Under the pieces are notes generated by a model. It was not told the DNA's origin, did no database searches, and saw only the letters and a list, made by a program, of their open reading frames with translations. A DNA stretch of 33,917 nt from Clostridium sp. (GTDB lineage: Bacteria > Bacillota > Clostridia > Clostridiales > Clostridiaceae). Made by a program: the position numbers and the translations under genes. Location: positions 1 through 33,917 of the forward strand of contig JAHAIU010000014.1 in NCBI GenBank assembly GCA_018372555.1, written 5' to 3'. Every line of letters starts with the position of its first letter. Within the stretch, counting starts at the first letter, position 1. Shown here piece by piece: positions 33,865 to 33,917 of this stretch.

Positions 33865-33910
33865 AGCCCAAAAGGGGCTGTGCACTAATTATTTAGTGCA
33901 CAGCCCCTTT
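33859..33910. repeat. Terminator-like hairpin repeat, copy 2 (perfect 18-bp stem)
   Basis: The arms AAAGGGGCTGTGCACTAA (33871-33888) and TTAGTGCACAGCCCCTTT (33893-33910) pair perfectly around TTAT. T-runs stand on both outer sides, so it could stop transcription either way. Its left 39 nt are nearly identical to the hairpin at 1642-1680, and it abuts the truncated intron protein frame. It may end a gene to the right of the window. Confidence 0.8.
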
Positions 33911-33917
33911 TATCATT

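Noticed and set aside
1..33917. CRISPR array, tRNA or rRNA genes, intact transposase
   Set aside because: No regularly spaced repeats, no cloverleaf-like segment and no rRNA-like stretch were seen. The only mobile-element trace is the truncated group II intron.

Overview
The window is very AT-rich (low-GC codon use, runs of A/T between genes) and has strong AGGAGG-type ribosome binding sites, Gram-positive lipoprotein and CUT1-type sugar ABC genes, and clostridial-looking proteins. It most likely comes from a Clostridium-group Firmicute. Most of it is one carbohydrate-utilisation locus of about 32 kb. The set of a 1,116-aa GH94 phosphorylase, a GH3 beta-glucosidase, two GH144-type glucanases, a GH35 enzyme and sugar-binding ABC genes points to beta-1,2-glucan (linear or cyclic) as substrate. 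The Listeria innocua beta-1,2-glucooligosaccharide locus (phosphorylase, GH3, binding protein, two permeases) is the closest described parallel. The substrate is inferred from families; no activity can be read from the sequence.

Layout. 1-426: 5' part of an alanyl-tRNA editing protein gene (minus). 498-1457: class A beta-lactamase-like lipoprotein (minus). 1721-8399: minus-strand operon GH35, secreted GH144, cytosolic GH144, GH13, closed by a terminator-like hairpin repeat. 8490-10688: GH3 (minus) behind two operator palindromes. 10950-14463: heterodimeric ABC exporter (minus), divergent from an AraC-type regulator (14594-15445, plus). 15683-16429: esterase (plus), convergent with a LacI-type regulator (16446-17462, minus). 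17638-29866: eight-gene minus-strand transport operon holding two binding proteins, two permease pairs, an NHL/Yip1 membrane protein and a DUF5696-like exported protein, but no ATPase. 30131-33481: GH94 phosphorylase (minus). 33.63-33.87 kb: 3' remnant of a group II intron, followed by a second copy of the hairpin repeat seen at 1.65 kb.

How it may work. The membrane-anchored GH144 would cut polymer outside the cell. Two lipoprotein or exported binding proteins with two permease pairs, energised by an ATPase encoded elsewhere, would import oligosaccharides. In the cytoplasm the GH94 enzyme would release glucose 1-phosphate, the second GH144 would trim chains, GH3 would split sophorose-type products, GH35 would hydrolyse or transfer glucosyl units and GH13 would remove alpha-1,6-linked glucose. 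A palindrome of the form AGAAACGTTTCT precedes GH94, the transport operon, GH3 (twice) and the AraC gene. This ties the units into one regulon, most simply under the local LacI-type protein. The transport operon, with its doubled permeases and two poorly understood partner proteins, is the part most likely to hold something undescribed.
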